Shown here piece by piece: positions 40,244 to 49,271 of a stretch of DNA of 64,000 bases. The notes under the pieces are model-generated. The model had not been told where the DNA came from. It did no database searches and saw nothing but the letters and a program-made list of their open reading frames with translations. The stretch is taken from positions 1-64,000 of the forward strand of contig CALXQU010000006.1 in the NCBI GenBank assembly GCA_944390725.1, given 5' to 3'. Source of the DNA: an uncultured Spirochaetaceae bacterium. Lineage in GTDB: Bacteria; Spirochaetota; Spirochaetia; Sphaerochaetales; Sphaerochaetaceae. How positions within the stretch are numbered: position 1 is the stretch's first letter; each line of letters begins with the position of its first letter. The position numbers and the translations under genes were made by a program.

Positions 40244-41245
40244 ATGAAGAAATTGATGGTACTGCTGCTTGTTGCAGCTGCAATCGTGCTTCCCCTTGCT
40301 GCCAGCGGCAGCGGCGAAGGCGGACAGACAGTACTTACGCTCTCTGAAGTCCATGCTGAAGGATATCCTACAGCGCTTGCTGATTATGAGTTCGCTCGCC
40401 TCGTAGAGGAGAGGACTGAAGGCAGAATCAAGATCGACGTCTACACAGGCGGCACGCTCTATGGTGAGGAGACAGGCTCCATCGAAGCCCTCCAGATCGG
40501 CGACCTCGCATTCGCCAGGGTTTCCGCATCACCTGTCGCTTCCTACGTACCGGCTCTCAACGTCATCCAGCTCCCGTATCTCTACAGGGACGGCGACCAC
40601 ATGTGGCAGGTCCTCAACGGCGAGATCGGGCAGAGCATGCTTGAGGAGATCCAGGCTTCCGGCTCTGGCCTCGTAGGCCTCTGCTACTATGATGCCGGCG
40701 CAAGGAACTTCTACACGAAGACCCCAATCTACTCCGTCGCAGACATGGCTGGTCTCAAGATCAGGCTCCAGAACAACGCGATGATGGTTGAGATGGTCCA
40801 GCTCCTCGGCGGCAATGGCGTTACTGGCATCGGTCCTAACGACGTCTACTCCGCTATCCAGCAGGGCACTATCGACGGCGCAGAGAACAACTGGCCTACA
40901 TATGAGTCGATGGGCGACTACCAGGTAGCTCCTTACTTCGTCCTCGATGGACACACAAGGGTTCCTGAGATCCTCCTCGCTTCCGAGGCTGTCCTTGAGA
41001 CGCTTGACCCGGCTGATGTCGAGATCATCAAGCAGTGCGCAAAGGATACCCAGGAGTACGAGATCGAGCAGTGGGCTCTCCGCGAAGCTTCCTCTGAGGA
41101 GAAGGTTGTCTCCGAAGGCGTAACCGTCACGACGCCTACTCCGGAAGCACTTGCTGAGTTCCAGGAGAGGATGGCTCCTCTCTATGCTAAGTATGGCGCA
41201 GGATATGAGGATCTCATCGAGCAGATCCAGAACACAGGACTCTGA
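40244..41245 (+). CDS. dctP: TRAP transporter solute-binding protein
   Basis: 333 residues. Signal peptide MKKLMVLLLVAAAIVLPLAA then SGSGEGG, no lipobox Cys, so a free periplasmic protein. DctP-type features: LAFARVSASPVASYVP, DMAGLKIRLQNN (Arg for the substrate carboxylate) and GTIDGAENNWPTYES. Ligands are usually carboxylates such as C4 acids, uronates or 2-keto acids. Start at 40244 after AAGGAGGAG; the longer in-frame extension runs into the cyclase gene. It precedes its two membrane subunits, separated by a stem-loop. Confidence 0.94.
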   Translation: MKKLMVLLLVAAAIVLPLAASGSGEGGQTVLTLSEVHAEGYPTALADYEFARLVEERTEGRIKIDVYTGGTLYGEETGSIEALQIGDLAFARVSASPVASYVPALNVIQLPYLYRDGDHMWQVLNGEIGQSMLEEIQASGSGLVGLCYYDAGARNFYTKTPIYSVADMAGLKIRLQNNAMMVEMVQLLGGNGVTGIGPNDVYSAIQQGTIDGAENNWPTYESMGDYQVAPYFVLDGHTRVPEILLASEAVLETLDPADVEIIKQCAKDTQEYEIEQWALREASSEEKVVSEGVTVTTPTPEALAEFQERMAPLYAKYGAGYEDLIEQIQNTGL

Positions 41246-41263
41246 GTCTTAAATATAGAGAAG

Positions 41264-41292
41264 TACGGGGGATAGCTCTTCCCCCGTATTTC
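41264..41292 (+). terminator. Intercistronic stem-loop after dctP
   Basis: TACGGGGG pairs with CCCCCGTA around a 9-nt loop, followed by TTTCCCTTT. Probably a partial terminator that lets the binding protein be made in excess over the membrane subunits. Confidence 0.7.
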
Positions 41293-41326
41293 CCTTTATA
41301 AACTATTTCGAATGGGAGGATGGACA

Positions 41327-41980
41327 ATGTCTGGATCATCGAAGAGTAGCTGGCTTCTCGAGAATAAGCTCGCTATCGATAAATCCAAGTACCGTGATGG
41401 CAAGGTGCCATTCAGTGCTTATATTGTTCTCGTGAATCATTGGTGCCACAAGATCATTCTGACGATCTCGCAGATTGCTGTCATCATCATGCTCTGCACG
41501 GTCTTCATGAATGTAGTGCTTCGTTTCTGCTTCAATTCAGGAATCACATGGGCCGAGGAGATCCCGCGTCTTCTCGTAACGCTCTTCACATTCCTTGCAT
41601 GTGCTATCGGCGTGAGGGACCATATGCATATCTCCGTCACGATGGTATATTCAAGGTTCCCGAAAGGCGGGAAGATGAGGAAGTTCATGGATGTCCTTTC
41701 GGATATCGCCACGCTTATCTGCGGAATCTTCCTTCTTTACTATGGAATCATGTACATAGCGCGCCTCAGGCCAGGTTCGCTGCCGATGACAGGCTGGCCG
41801 ACATGGCTGCAGTATATACCGGCCCCTATCGGTGGCTTCGTGATGACTTTCGACTCGATTCTCTTCCTCTGCGGAATCCTCAAGCCTGAGGACCTGCTCT
41901 ACAGTGAACCTGAAGTCGATTACCAGGAGCTTCTCAAGCAGCAGGCTGCTGAGAATGCCGCAAATGGAGGAACGAACTGA
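41327..41980 (+). CDS. dctQ: TRAP transporter small membrane subunit
   Basis: 217 residues with four hydrophobic helices and the DctQ signature region FNSGITWAEEIPRLLVTLFT and GVRDHMHISVTMV. The start at 41327 (MSGSSKSS) is preferred over an ATG 15 nt earlier because the GGGAGG ribosome site lies between them. It ends in a TGATG overlap with dctM. Confidence 0.93.
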   Translation: MSGSSKSSWLLENKLAIDKSKYRDGKVPFSAYIVLVNHWCHKIILTISQIAVIIMLCTVFMNVVLRFCFNSGITWAEEIPRLLVTLFTFLACAIGVRDHMHISVTMVYSRFPKGGKMRKFMDVLSDIATLICGIFLLYYGIMYIARLRPGSLPMTGWPTWLQYIPAPIGGFVMTFDSILFLCGILKPEDLLYSEPEVDYQELLKQQAAENAANGGTN

Positions 41981-43374
41981 TGGCCAGTACAACAATCGCA
42001 ATTATCGTGCTCATCGGAGGCTTCTTCCTTCTGATGGCTTTCAAGGTACCTGTAACGTTCGCGATGCTCATCTCCACGATTGCATCGACGGCATTCGTGC
42101 CGGGAACCAACCCGACGACGATGGTCAGGATGATGATCGATGGCGTCAGCAACTTCACCATGCTCGCCATACCGTTCTTCATCGTCATGGGCGAGATCAT
42201 GGCAGCAGGCCAGATCTCCGATAAGATAGTCGACCTGGCGAACCTCGCGGTAGGACGCTTCCGCGGCGGCCTCGCATACGTGAACTGCCTTGACTCCATG
42301 TTCTTCGGCGGAATTTCCGGCTCTGCTGTCGCCGATGTATCATCGCTCGGCTCCGTCGTCATCCCGATGATGGTCAAGCAGGGATATGACAGGGAGTTCA
42401 CGGTAGGCCTCACGGTCACGACAGCCTGCCAGGGCGTTCTTATCCCGCCATCCCACAACATGGTTATCTACGCTCTCGCAGCTGGCGGCGGCGTCTCCAT
42501 CGGACAGCTCTTCTATGCGGGCTTCGCTCCTGGAATCTGCCTTGGCTGTGGATTCATGCTGATGTGCTTCCTCCTCGGCAAGAAGTACAACTTCCCGAAG
42601 GGCGAGAAGATGTTCAAGAACGACAGGGTCAGGTGGATCGCGATTGCCAAGAATGGCGGCAAGTCCGGCAAGATGGCAGAAGGCGAGGGCTGGCGCCGCA
42701 TCGGCAATATCGAGCTCGGCAGATGCATGCAGGTTGTCGTCAATGCTATCCTCCCGATGTTCACGCTCATCATCATCCTCGTGGGAACAGGTGCTGGCGT
42801 ATTCACGGCGACGGAAAGCTCAGCTGTGGCATGCTTCTACACATTCATCCTGACATACTTCATCTTCCGCGCAGACAAGCTGAAGAACTTCGGCAAGGTC
42901 ATCAAGAACTCGCTCAAGACCCTTGCAGTCGTCCTTACGCTTATCGCTACGGCTAAGGCATTCGCCTACATGATGACGCGCCTCAGGATCCCTGCGGCAA
43001 TCACGAACGGGCTCATCGGCTTCTCCGACAACCCGTATGTGATCTTCTTCATCATCAATATCCTGCTCCTCATCCTCGGATGCTTCATGGATATGGCGCC
43101 GCTCATCATGATCATGACGCCGATCCTCCTTCCTGTCGTGACGGAGCTTGGCATGTCGCCGATCCATTTCGGTATCGTCATCATCTTCAACCTGGCCATC
43201 GGACTCTGCACGCCTCCTGTAGGCTCTGCGCTTTTCGTCGGATGCGCCGTCGGCAGGACAACGCTGGAGAATACCGCGAAGAAGATGCTTCCGCTCTTCT
43301 GCGTAATGGTCGTACTCCTCCTTGTCTTCACTTATCTGCCGTATATTGCCAAGATACCGCTTTTCGGCTATTGA
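41980..43374 (+). CDS. dctM: TRAP transporter large membrane subunit
   Basis: 464 residues, about 12 helices, DctM/SiaT type. FGGISGSAVADVSSLGSVVI (near 107-126) and LGCFMDMAPLIMIMTPILLP (near 366) are the family's conserved Na+- and substrate-site loops. It is the ion-coupled transport channel of the system. Convergent read-through is limited by a terminator right after the stop. Confidence 0.95.
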   Translation: MASTTIAIIVLIGGFFLLMAFKVPVTFAMLISTIASTAFVPGTNPTTMVRMMIDGVSNFTMLAIPFFIVMGEIMAAGQISDKIVDLANLAVGRFRGGLAYVNCLDSMFFGGISGSAVADVSSLGSVVIPMMVKQGYDREFTVGLTVTTACQGVLIPPSHNMVIYALAAGGGVSIGQLFYAGFAPGICLGCGFMLMCFLLGKKYNFPKGEKMFKNDRVRWIAIAKNGGKSGKMAEGEGWRRIGNIELGRCMQVVVNAILPMFTLIIILVGTGAGVFTATESSAVACFYTFILTYFIFRADKLKNFGKVIKNSLKTLAVVLTLIATAKAFAYMMTRLRIPAAITNGLIGFSDNPYVIFFIINILLLILGCFMDMAPLIMIMTPILLPVVTELGMSPIHFGIVIIFNLAIGLCTPPVGSALFVGCAVGRTTLENTAKKMLPLFCVMVVLLLVFTYLPYIAKIPLFGY

Positions 43375-43381
43375 TTATGCA

Positions 43382-43414
43382 AAAGGGAGTCTGCTCAGGC
43401 AGGCTCTCTTTTTT
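43382..43414 (+). terminator. Rho-independent terminator of the TRAP operon
   Basis: AAAGGGAGTCTGC pairs with GCAGGCTCTCTTT (two G-T pairs) around TCAG, followed by a run of T. Confidence 0.85.
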
Positions 43415-43429
43415 AGGTGAATTCAGCAT

Positions 43430-44788
43430 ATGAACGTTCTGATTATAGGAGCAGGAAGGCGCGGCCTGAGGATTGCGCAGCACCTCGTATCCGAAGGTGC
43501 ATCCATCGTATTCCTTGACCGCAATGCCGCCAGGTGCCAGATAGCCGAGGCGAAGCTCGACTGCCTGGCCGTGAATGGGTCCGGTACGGATCTCGAGAAG
43601 CTCAGGGATGCCGGCGCGGGGACGGTTGATACCGTCATCTCCGCAACGGATTCCGATGAGGTCAACATCGTAAGCTGCGGCATCATCGCCTCGGCTTTCC
43701 CCAATGTGGAGAACACGACTGCCGTGATACGCTCCTCAGGATATCTCGGGGACCAGGAGCTGCCGCATAAGATACTCGGCATCACGCATCTGATCAATCC
43801 GGATCTGGAGGGTGCTCTGCGCATCGTCGATACGGTGAGGTACGGGCTTTACCAGGATACGATCATCTTCCCGGGTACCGACTTCATCCTCTTCACCGTC
43901 CCCGAGGGCGTGGGGCTGATCAGGAGCGGCAGCAGGCTCTCCGACCTGAGGAAGAACCTCCCTTATGATTTCGTCATCACGGCTATCTACCGCAATGCCT
44001 CGGTGCTGATCCCTTCCGGCGATACCGAGATCCGCCAGGGGGATGTGCTGGCGATTATCACGGACAAGGACCAGGCCTATGCGGCCCTCAGCGGTTCCGA
44101 TGTCAAGGCGATGTACTCCGAGCCTGAGGATATCGTGATCCTCGGGGCGACGCGCATAACGCGCTTCCTCCTCAACACGTTCACTCCGCGGGAGAGGAAG
44201 AAGGTGAGGCTCATCGAGAAGGATGAGGCCATGGCGGAGGAGTTCGCCTCGCTTTATCCTGAGATCATGGTCCTCAATTCCTCGATAACCGATGAGCTTG
44301 TCTGGGAGAACGAGGATCTCGGCATGGCTGACCTCTTCCTGAGCCTGACTGACAATGATGAGCTGAACATAGTCACTTCAGGCTATGCCAAGAAGCTCGG
44401 GGTCAGGAAGGCCATCGCGCAGATAAAGTCCAATAACAACTATGTCCAGTTCGCCCTTTCGCTTAATGTCGATGTGGCGCTTTCCATCACGGATGTGACG
44501 ACTGATGCCGTCATCAGGCTGCTGAGGGGCGATGGCGTGTCTGCCATGCATTCGCTCTTCAACGGTGACCTGGAGGTCTATGAGTACATCGTGCAGGATG
44601 ATTTCAGGTTCATCGGCAGGAAGCTGAAGGAAGTGAAGTTCCGCAGCCGCGTAATCATCGCAGGGGCGAGGAAGGCTGACGGCAGTTCCTTCATTCCCGA
44701 TGGCGAGTACTGCTTCGAGGCAGGTGACAGCCTCATACTGGCAATCCGCCATGAGGACAGCGGCTATCTCAAGGAGCTCTTCCAGTGA
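43430..44788 (+). CDS. trkA: Trk regulatory NAD-binding subunit (copy 2)
   Basis: 452 residues with the duplicated Rossmann/RCK_C layout. First motif VLIIGAGRRGLRIAQHL, second DIVILGATRITRFLLNTF near 228. It shares GAGRRGLR and several further segments (SDEVNIVSCGIIAS against SDETNLVACGIIAS) with copy 1, so the copies arose by duplication. The end overlaps the trkH copy 2 start as GTGA. Only about 55 nt separate it from the TRAP operon terminator. Confidence 0.95.
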   Translation: MNVLIIGAGRRGLRIAQHLVSEGASIVFLDRNAARCQIAEAKLDCLAVNGSGTDLEKLRDAGAGTVDTVISATDSDEVNIVSCGIIASAFPNVENTTAVIRSSGYLGDQELPHKILGITHLINPDLEGALRIVDTVRYGLYQDTIIFPGTDFILFTVPEGVGLIRSGSRLSDLRKNLPYDFVITAIYRNASVLIPSGDTEIRQGDVLAIITDKDQAYAALSGSDVKAMYSEPEDIVILGATRITRFLLNTFTPRERKKVRLIEKDEAMAEEFASLYPEIMVLNSSITDELVWENEDLGMADLFLSLTDNDELNIVTSGYAKKLGVRKAIAQIKSNNNYVQFALSLNVDVALSITDVTTDAVIRLLRGDGVSAMHSLFNGDLEVYEYIVQDDFRFIGRKLKEVKFRSRVIIAGARKADGSSFIPDGEYCFEAGDSLILAIRHEDSGYLKELFQ

Positions 44789-46239
44789 TCCATACGAAAT
44801 CAGTCCTGAGGCTTCTTGCGTATATCCATATCCTCGTAGCGGCGCTGATGGCCATCTCACTGGCTCTGGCCTTCTATTATGATGAGCCGGAGGGGGTAGA
44901 GGCATTCGCCATCACGGAAGCGGCGATGCTCGCATTCTCCCTTATCCTCATCATAGGGACGAGGAGCCAGAAGGAAATCGTCATACGTGCCAAGGACAGC
45001 TATCTGCTGGTTACCCTTACATGGGTGATCGCTACGGCATTCGGAGCGCTTCCGCTGTATATCTCAGGGACATTCGAGACGTATCCGCAGTGCTACTTCG
45101 AGATCATGTCGGGCTTCACTACTACGGGAGCCACGGCGCTGCAGTCCATAGAGGACAAGATGATGTCGATCCTCTTCTGGAGGAACATGACGAACTGGCT
45201 GGGAGGCATGGGAATCGTCGTGCTCTTCGTCGCCCTGCTGCCGTTCATGGGTACCAGGGGAGTCAACCTGGTGGGTGCCGAGTCCGTCGGGCCGACCAAG
45301 GATAAGCTCACGCCGAAGATCCAGCATACAGCATTCGCCCTCTGGGCCATCTATGCGGCCTTCTCGCTCCTGCAGGTGCTGCTGCTGTGGATAAGGATTC
45401 CTCTCTTTGATGCAGTGACAGTCATGTTCGGTACGATGGGAGCTGCAGGATTCTCAGCGAAGAACTCATCCATCGGCGGCTATCATTCGGCATATGTCGA
45501 CGTGGTCGTGACGGTCTTCATGATAATCGCGGGCTCGAACTTCGCCCTTTACTTCAAGATGATCAGGGGCAAGTGGAGGGAGGCCTTCTCGGATGCTGAG
45601 CTCAGGACGTATCTGCTGATCATCACGGTGTTCACGCTGCTTATCACGCTCAACCTGCAGTCAAGCAACTCCTATGGCAGCTTCTCGACTGCGCTGCGCT
45701 ATGCAGCATTTCATGTCGCTTCCATCATAACCACTACAGGATTCGCGACGTTCGACTATAATTTCTGGCCGCAGTTCTCGAAGACTCTCCTGGTTATGCT
45801 CTTCTTCGTCGGAGGCTGCGCAGGCTCGGCAGGCGGCGGCATAAAGGTCGTCAGGATATCGATGCTGCTGTCGCTGGCAAGGAACGCCATAAGGAAGCGC
45901 CTCCATCCAGAGGCCGTGACGCCACTCATCTACTCAGGAAGCACTGTCAAGCCTGATGTGATACTCTCCGTCGCAGGCTTCGTTGCCGCCTATATCCTCA
46001 CCGGATTCATAGGCACGCTCCTCTTCTCGCTCTCGGGCTACGGGTTCGAGACCTGCTTCACGGCAAGCTTCCTGCTGCTGGGGAATATAGGCATAGGCAT
46101 GGCGGATGTCGGTCCTTCGGGGAACTTCTCCATATTCTCCGATTTCCTTCTCTCGGTCGGGTCGTTCCTGATGCTGGTGGGAAGGCTGGAGCTCTTCACT
46201 GTCTATGCCCTCTTCACGAGGTCGTTCTGGAAGCGCTGA
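44785..46239 (+). CDS. trkH: Trk potassium uptake protein, membrane subunit (copy 2)
   Basis: 484 residues. Pore loops: FEIMSGFTTTGATALQSIED, GTMGAAGFSAKNSS, ASIITTTGFATFDYNFWPQ and GSAGGGIKVVRI. Start is GTG at 44785, overlapping the trkA stop (GTGA). Gene order trkA-trkH is the reverse of copy 1. Having two complete systems suggests different K+ affinity, ion coupling or NAD(H)/ATP gating (inference). Confidence 0.95.
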   Translation: MIHTKSVLRLLAYIHILVAALMAISLALAFYYDEPEGVEAFAITEAAMLAFSLILIIGTRSQKEIVIRAKDSYLLVTLTWVIATAFGALPLYISGTFETYPQCYFEIMSGFTTTGATALQSIEDKMMSILFWRNMTNWLGGMGIVVLFVALLPFMGTRGVNLVGAESVGPTKDKLTPKIQHTAFALWAIYAAFSLLQVLLLWIRIPLFDAVTVMFGTMGAAGFSAKNSSIGGYHSAYVDVVVTVFMIIAGSNFALYFKMIRGKWREAFSDAELRTYLLIITVFTLLITLNLQSSNSYGSFSTALRYAAFHVASIITTTGFATFDYNFWPQFSKTLLVMLFFVGGCAGSAGGGIKVVRISMLLSLARNAIRKRLHPEAVTPLIYSGSTVKPDVILSVAGFVAAYILTGFIGTLLFSLSGYGFETCFTASFLLLGNIGIGMADVGPSGNFSIFSDFLLSVGSFLMLVGRLELFTVYALFTRSFWKR

Positions 46240-46243
46240 TTGA

Positions 46244-46263
46244 TGGCTGCCTTGCGCAGCCAT
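46244..46263. repeat. Inverted repeat ATGGCTGC/GCAGCCAT
   Basis: Eight-base perfect arms separated by CTTGC, 4 nt after the trkH stop and just before the -10 of the ogt gene, covering its -35 region. It could be an operator for ogt or a weak 3'-end hairpin for trkH; there is no T-run. Confidence 0.55.
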
Positions 46264-46264
46264 C

Positions 46265-46273
46265 TGCTATAAT
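46265..46273 (+). promoter_or_regulatory. Extended -10 promoter for a leaderless ogt mRNA
   Basis: TGCTATAAT is a perfect extended -10; ATG follows 7 nt later at 46281 with no ribosome site. Same sequence and spacing style as at 34149-34157. Confidence 0.68.
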
Positions 46274-46280
46274 ATCTGCG

Positions 46281-46817
46281 ATGGTATATACATGGCGATA
46301 TGATTCACCTATAGGCAGCCTGCTGATGGCAGGGGATGATGAAGGGCTGTCAGGCCTGTGGATCGATGGGCAGAAGCATGCAGGGCGCGTGCTCGCTGGC
46401 TGTCCCCATGAGGAGAAGGGGATTCCCCTCTTCAGGGACGTCAGCCGCTGGCTTGATATCTACTTCTCCGGCAGGGAGCCTGGCTTTGCTATCCCTCTTC
46501 ATCTTATCGGCTCGGATTTCCAGAAGGATGTCTGGGAGATCCTCCTGACGATTCCATATGGGAAGACGATGACATATGGTGATATCGCGAAGGCAATCGC
46601 AGCGAAGCGTGGCATCCCCCGCATGTCTGCGCAGGCAGTAGGCGGCGCGGTGGGCCATAACAATATCCTCATAATCGTTCCCTGCCACAGGGTGATAGGG
46701 GCAGGCGGCAACCTGACAGGCTTCGGCGGCGGTATTGAAAGGAAGATAATGCTCCTCGGGCTTGAGAATGCCATGTCCCCTAGTTTCTATGTACCGAAGA
46801 AAGGGACGGCATTGTAG
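46281..46817 (+). CDS. ogt: Methylated-DNA-protein-cysteine methyltransferase
   Basis: 178 residues. The suicide cysteine is Cys135 in IIVPCHRVIG; KDVWEILLTIPYGKTMTYGD (near 82-101) and GGAVGHNN precede it, GNLTGFGGGIERK follows. It removes alkyl groups from O6 of guanine. Length matches Ogt/Ada C-terminal proteins. Its promoter appears leaderless and overlaps an inverted repeat that may bind a regulator. Confidence 0.94.
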   Translation: MVYTWRYDSPIGSLLMAGDDEGLSGLWIDGQKHAGRVLAGCPHEEKGIPLFRDVSRWLDIYFSGREPGFAIPLHLIGSDFQKDVWEILLTIPYGKTMTYGDIAKAIAAKRGIPRMSAQAVGGAVGHNNILIIVPCHRVIGAGGNLTGFGGGIERKIMLLGLENAMSPSFYVPKKGTAL

Positions 46818-46989
46818 CCGGCATGCATAGGGTACTGCCAGGAAGCGATATACAGGTCCTTATCCATGCTATTTCCTTTCACTGTAATCTGATATAAGCC
46901 ATATTCCGCATCGTGTACTGTCAGGGATCGCCACTGGGCGCGTATACATCATAGGGAGCGGAACCATCCGGCTCCCCCAGGAGGTGTAT

Positions 46990-47814
46990 ATGGATAGGGA
47001 TATCCCAGCCAGGCAGGATACCGACAGGATGCTGCGGGAGCTGTGCCTGATGGACGACGGCTTCTTCTCCGTCTCGTTCAGCGGCGACAGGGAGAACACG
47101 GAGCTGATGCTGCGCATCATACTCGGGCGCGATGACCTCACAGTCACCAGCGTGGGTACGCAGGAGGATATAAGGAACATGCCTGGAAAGCGCTCGGTCC
47201 GCCTGGACATAGCCGCAAGGGACAGGGAAGGAAACCTCTATGACATAGAGATCCAGAGGTCCCGGGATAAGGCGGAGAGGAAACGCGCCAGATATTACAG
47301 CGCCATGATGGATGCGGGGAGCCTCATGGAGGGGATGGGATACGACAGGCTGCCCGAGTCGTATGTGATCTTCATAGACGAGCATGATGCCCTGGGGATG
47401 GGGAAGGCCCTGTATGAGATGGAGAGGATGGATAAGGATGCCTGCGAACCATATGGCGACGGGTCGCATATAGTGCATGTGAGCGCATCGCTTGCAGATG
47501 AGGGCACGGAGCTGGGGAGGCTGATGCATGACCTGAGGTGCACGGACCCTGGGAAGATGTATTATACTGGGCTCAGGGAAAGGACGAGCTATTTCAAGGA
47601 GACGGAGGAGGGAAAGAGCAAGATGTCAGACGTATTTGAGAGGCTTTATGAGGATGGACGTGCTGAGGGCATTGAGACCGGAACAAGGAATACTGCCATG
47701 AATGTAGCGAAAAGCATGATCCGGGATGGGGCCATCCCGCTCGTGAAGGTCGCTGAGTTCTCCGGGCTATCGCTTGATGAGGTCGAGAAGCTGAAGAACG
47801 GCATCAGCCTCTGA
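46990..47814 (+). CDS. Rpn-family PD-(D/E)XK nuclease (putative transposase-like)
   Basis: 274 residues of the Rpn/'PD-(D/E)XK nuclease family transposase' group. The catalytic pattern is RLDIAARDREGNLYDIEIQR (Asp, then Glu-x-Gln). The C-terminal part (FERLYEDGRAEGIETGTRN, then VAEFSGLSLDEVEKLKNG) is the short helical tail commonly found in this family. Rpn proteins promote recombination or act in phage defence; many copies per genome occur in gut bacteria. Start at the ATG 46990, 5 nt after AGGAGG; a GTG six nt earlier is rejected. A hairpin GGGAGC/GCTCCC lies just upstream of the ribosome site. Confidence 0.87.
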   Translation: MDRDIPARQDTDRMLRELCLMDDGFFSVSFSGDRENTELMLRIILGRDDLTVTSVGTQEDIRNMPGKRSVRLDIAARDREGNLYDIEIQRSRDKAERKRARYYSAMMDAGSLMEGMGYDRLPESYVIFIDEHDALGMGKALYEMERMDKDACEPYGDGSHIVHVSASLADEGTELGRLMHDLRCTDPGKMYYTGLRERTSYFKETEEGKSKMSDVFERLYEDGRAEGIETGTRNTAMNVAKSMIRDGAIPLVKVAEFSGLSLDEVEKLKNGISL

Positions 47815-48155
47815 TTGCAGGAGATACGTATCTGCCTGAACCGGATATGGCGCAATCCATGGGAATCGGATAGCTTCCCGGAAAAAGGCATGATGCCCTA
47901 TCCATCATATACGCCGGCAGGATACGCAGCGGAGCCTGGGTAGATGCATTGATTGCGGCAGCTGTGGGAGCCTCCTGCCTGATGGTATCGGAAGCCATAA
48001 CCAAAAATTAATCATTTATTTCCGTTTTCCTATTGCATGTTATCGTTTTAGCAAACATACTGTGGCTCAGTCCGCATATGTCTGGTACTATTGGGCTGGG
48101 AAAGTTCTTTTAGATTGCTGTCGGCAATTTCCACCATTGTTTTGAGGGGGGTGCA
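47815..48155. other. Intergenic region before the amino-acid ABC operon
   Basis: No gene is supported. The stretch becomes AT-rich after 48000; TTGCAT (48034-48039) with CATACT 17 nt on is a weak promoter candidate. ATTGC-TGTCG-GCAAT (48114-48128) is a small inverted repeat near the GAGGGGGG ribosome site of the ABC ATPase gene. Confidence 0.4.
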
Positions 48156-49271
48156 ATGATAGAGATAAAGCACCTAAGGAAAGTGTTTGATGATGATACG
48201 ATCCCGCTGAAGGATATAGACGTTACTATAAACGACGGCGATGTGATTTCCATCATCGGTCCTTCTGGCACTGGAAAGTCTACGCTTCTCAGATGCATCA
48301 ATATGCTTACTGAGCCTACATCAGGGAACATCATCGTAGACGGGCAGGATATTACGGAGAAAGGCTGTAATCTGAACGAGATCAGGAAGAAGATGGGCAT
48401 GGTGTTCCAGTCCTTCAACCTCTTCGGGCATCTCACGATAATCGAGAACATCATGAATCCTCAGATAACGCTTCTCGGCAGGAGCAGGCAGGAGGCCTAT
48501 GACAAGGCCATGGACCTTCTCCAGCAGGTCGGTCTCGCTTCCAAGGTGTTCGCATACCCCGATGAGCTTTCCGGCGGACAGCAGCAGAGGATTGCGATTG
48601 CCAGGACACTGGCCATGGATCCGGATATCATCCTCTTCGATGAGCCTACATCGGCCCTCGACCCGTCGATGATCGGAGAGGTCCAGTCTGTAATCAAGAT
48701 GCTGGCGAAGAGCGGCAGGACGATGATGATAGTCACCCATGAGATGGATTTCGCCAGGAAGATCTCCAACAGGATCATCTTCATGTATGACGGATACATC
48801 TATGAGGAAGGCACGCCGAAGCAGATCTTCGAGCATCCCAAGAAGGAAATCACGAAGCGCTTCATCCAGCGCCTCTCCTCGCTTACATACAGGGTCAAGT
48901 CCTCCGATTTCGATACCGAGGCGATGAATGACGAGCTCCAGGCCTATGGCGAGAAGCTCCTGATTGAGGCAGAGCGTCTTACGAAGCTCATGATCGCATT
49001 CGAGGAAATCGTCATGAACAACCTCGTTGCGTATTCAGAGGACCCGGATGTGCTCGTGAAGGTCGAATACTCCGAGAAGCTCGATATCCTGACGATGCTT
49101 GTCTGCTATAAGGGGGAGAAGTTCGATGTCGGTTCATCAGAGAACAGGCTCTTCATCGACCTCCTTGCGGAACCGACTACGGAAGTGCGCCAGGATGATA
49201 TCGATTCCGACCCGCTGGGATACGAGCACATGATCTCGATCCGCTTCAGATGGGTAGAGGAGGGTGAGTGA
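48156..49271 (+). CDS. Amino-acid ABC ATPase with RsbW-like C-terminal extension
   Basis: 371 residues; normal GlnQ-type ATPases have about 240-250. Residues 1-245 are a complete polar amino acid ATPase: Walker A GPSGTGKST (35-43), Q-loop FQSFNLFGHL, signature LSGGQQQR (138-145), Walker B IILFDEPTSALDP and switch THEMDF. Residues ~255-371 are extra and resemble the anti-sigma/histidine-kinase-like ATPase (HATPase_c_2) core: an N-box-like LMIAFEEIVMNNLVAY (278-293) and a degenerate G1-box YKGEKFDVG (318-326). It may sense or regulate rather than hydrolyse (inference). The stop overlaps the fused permease gene start by ATGA. Confidence 0.88.
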   Translation: MIEIKHLRKVFDDDTIPLKDIDVTINDGDVISIIGPSGTGKSTLLRCINMLTEPTSGNIIVDGQDITEKGCNLNEIRKKMGMVFQSFNLFGHLTIIENIMNPQITLLGRSRQEAYDKAMDLLQQVGLASKVFAYPDELSGGQQQRIAIARTLAMDPDIILFDEPTSALDPSMIGEVQSVIKMLAKSGRTMMIVTHEMDFARKISNRIIFMYDGYIYEEGTPKQIFEHPKKEITKRFIQRLSSLTYRVKSSDFDTEAMNDELQAYGEKLLIEAERLTKLMIAFEEIVMNNLVAYSEDPDVLVKVEYSEKLDILTMLVCYKGEKFDVGSSENRLFIDLLAEPTTEVRQDDIDSDPLGYEHMISIRFRWVEEGE

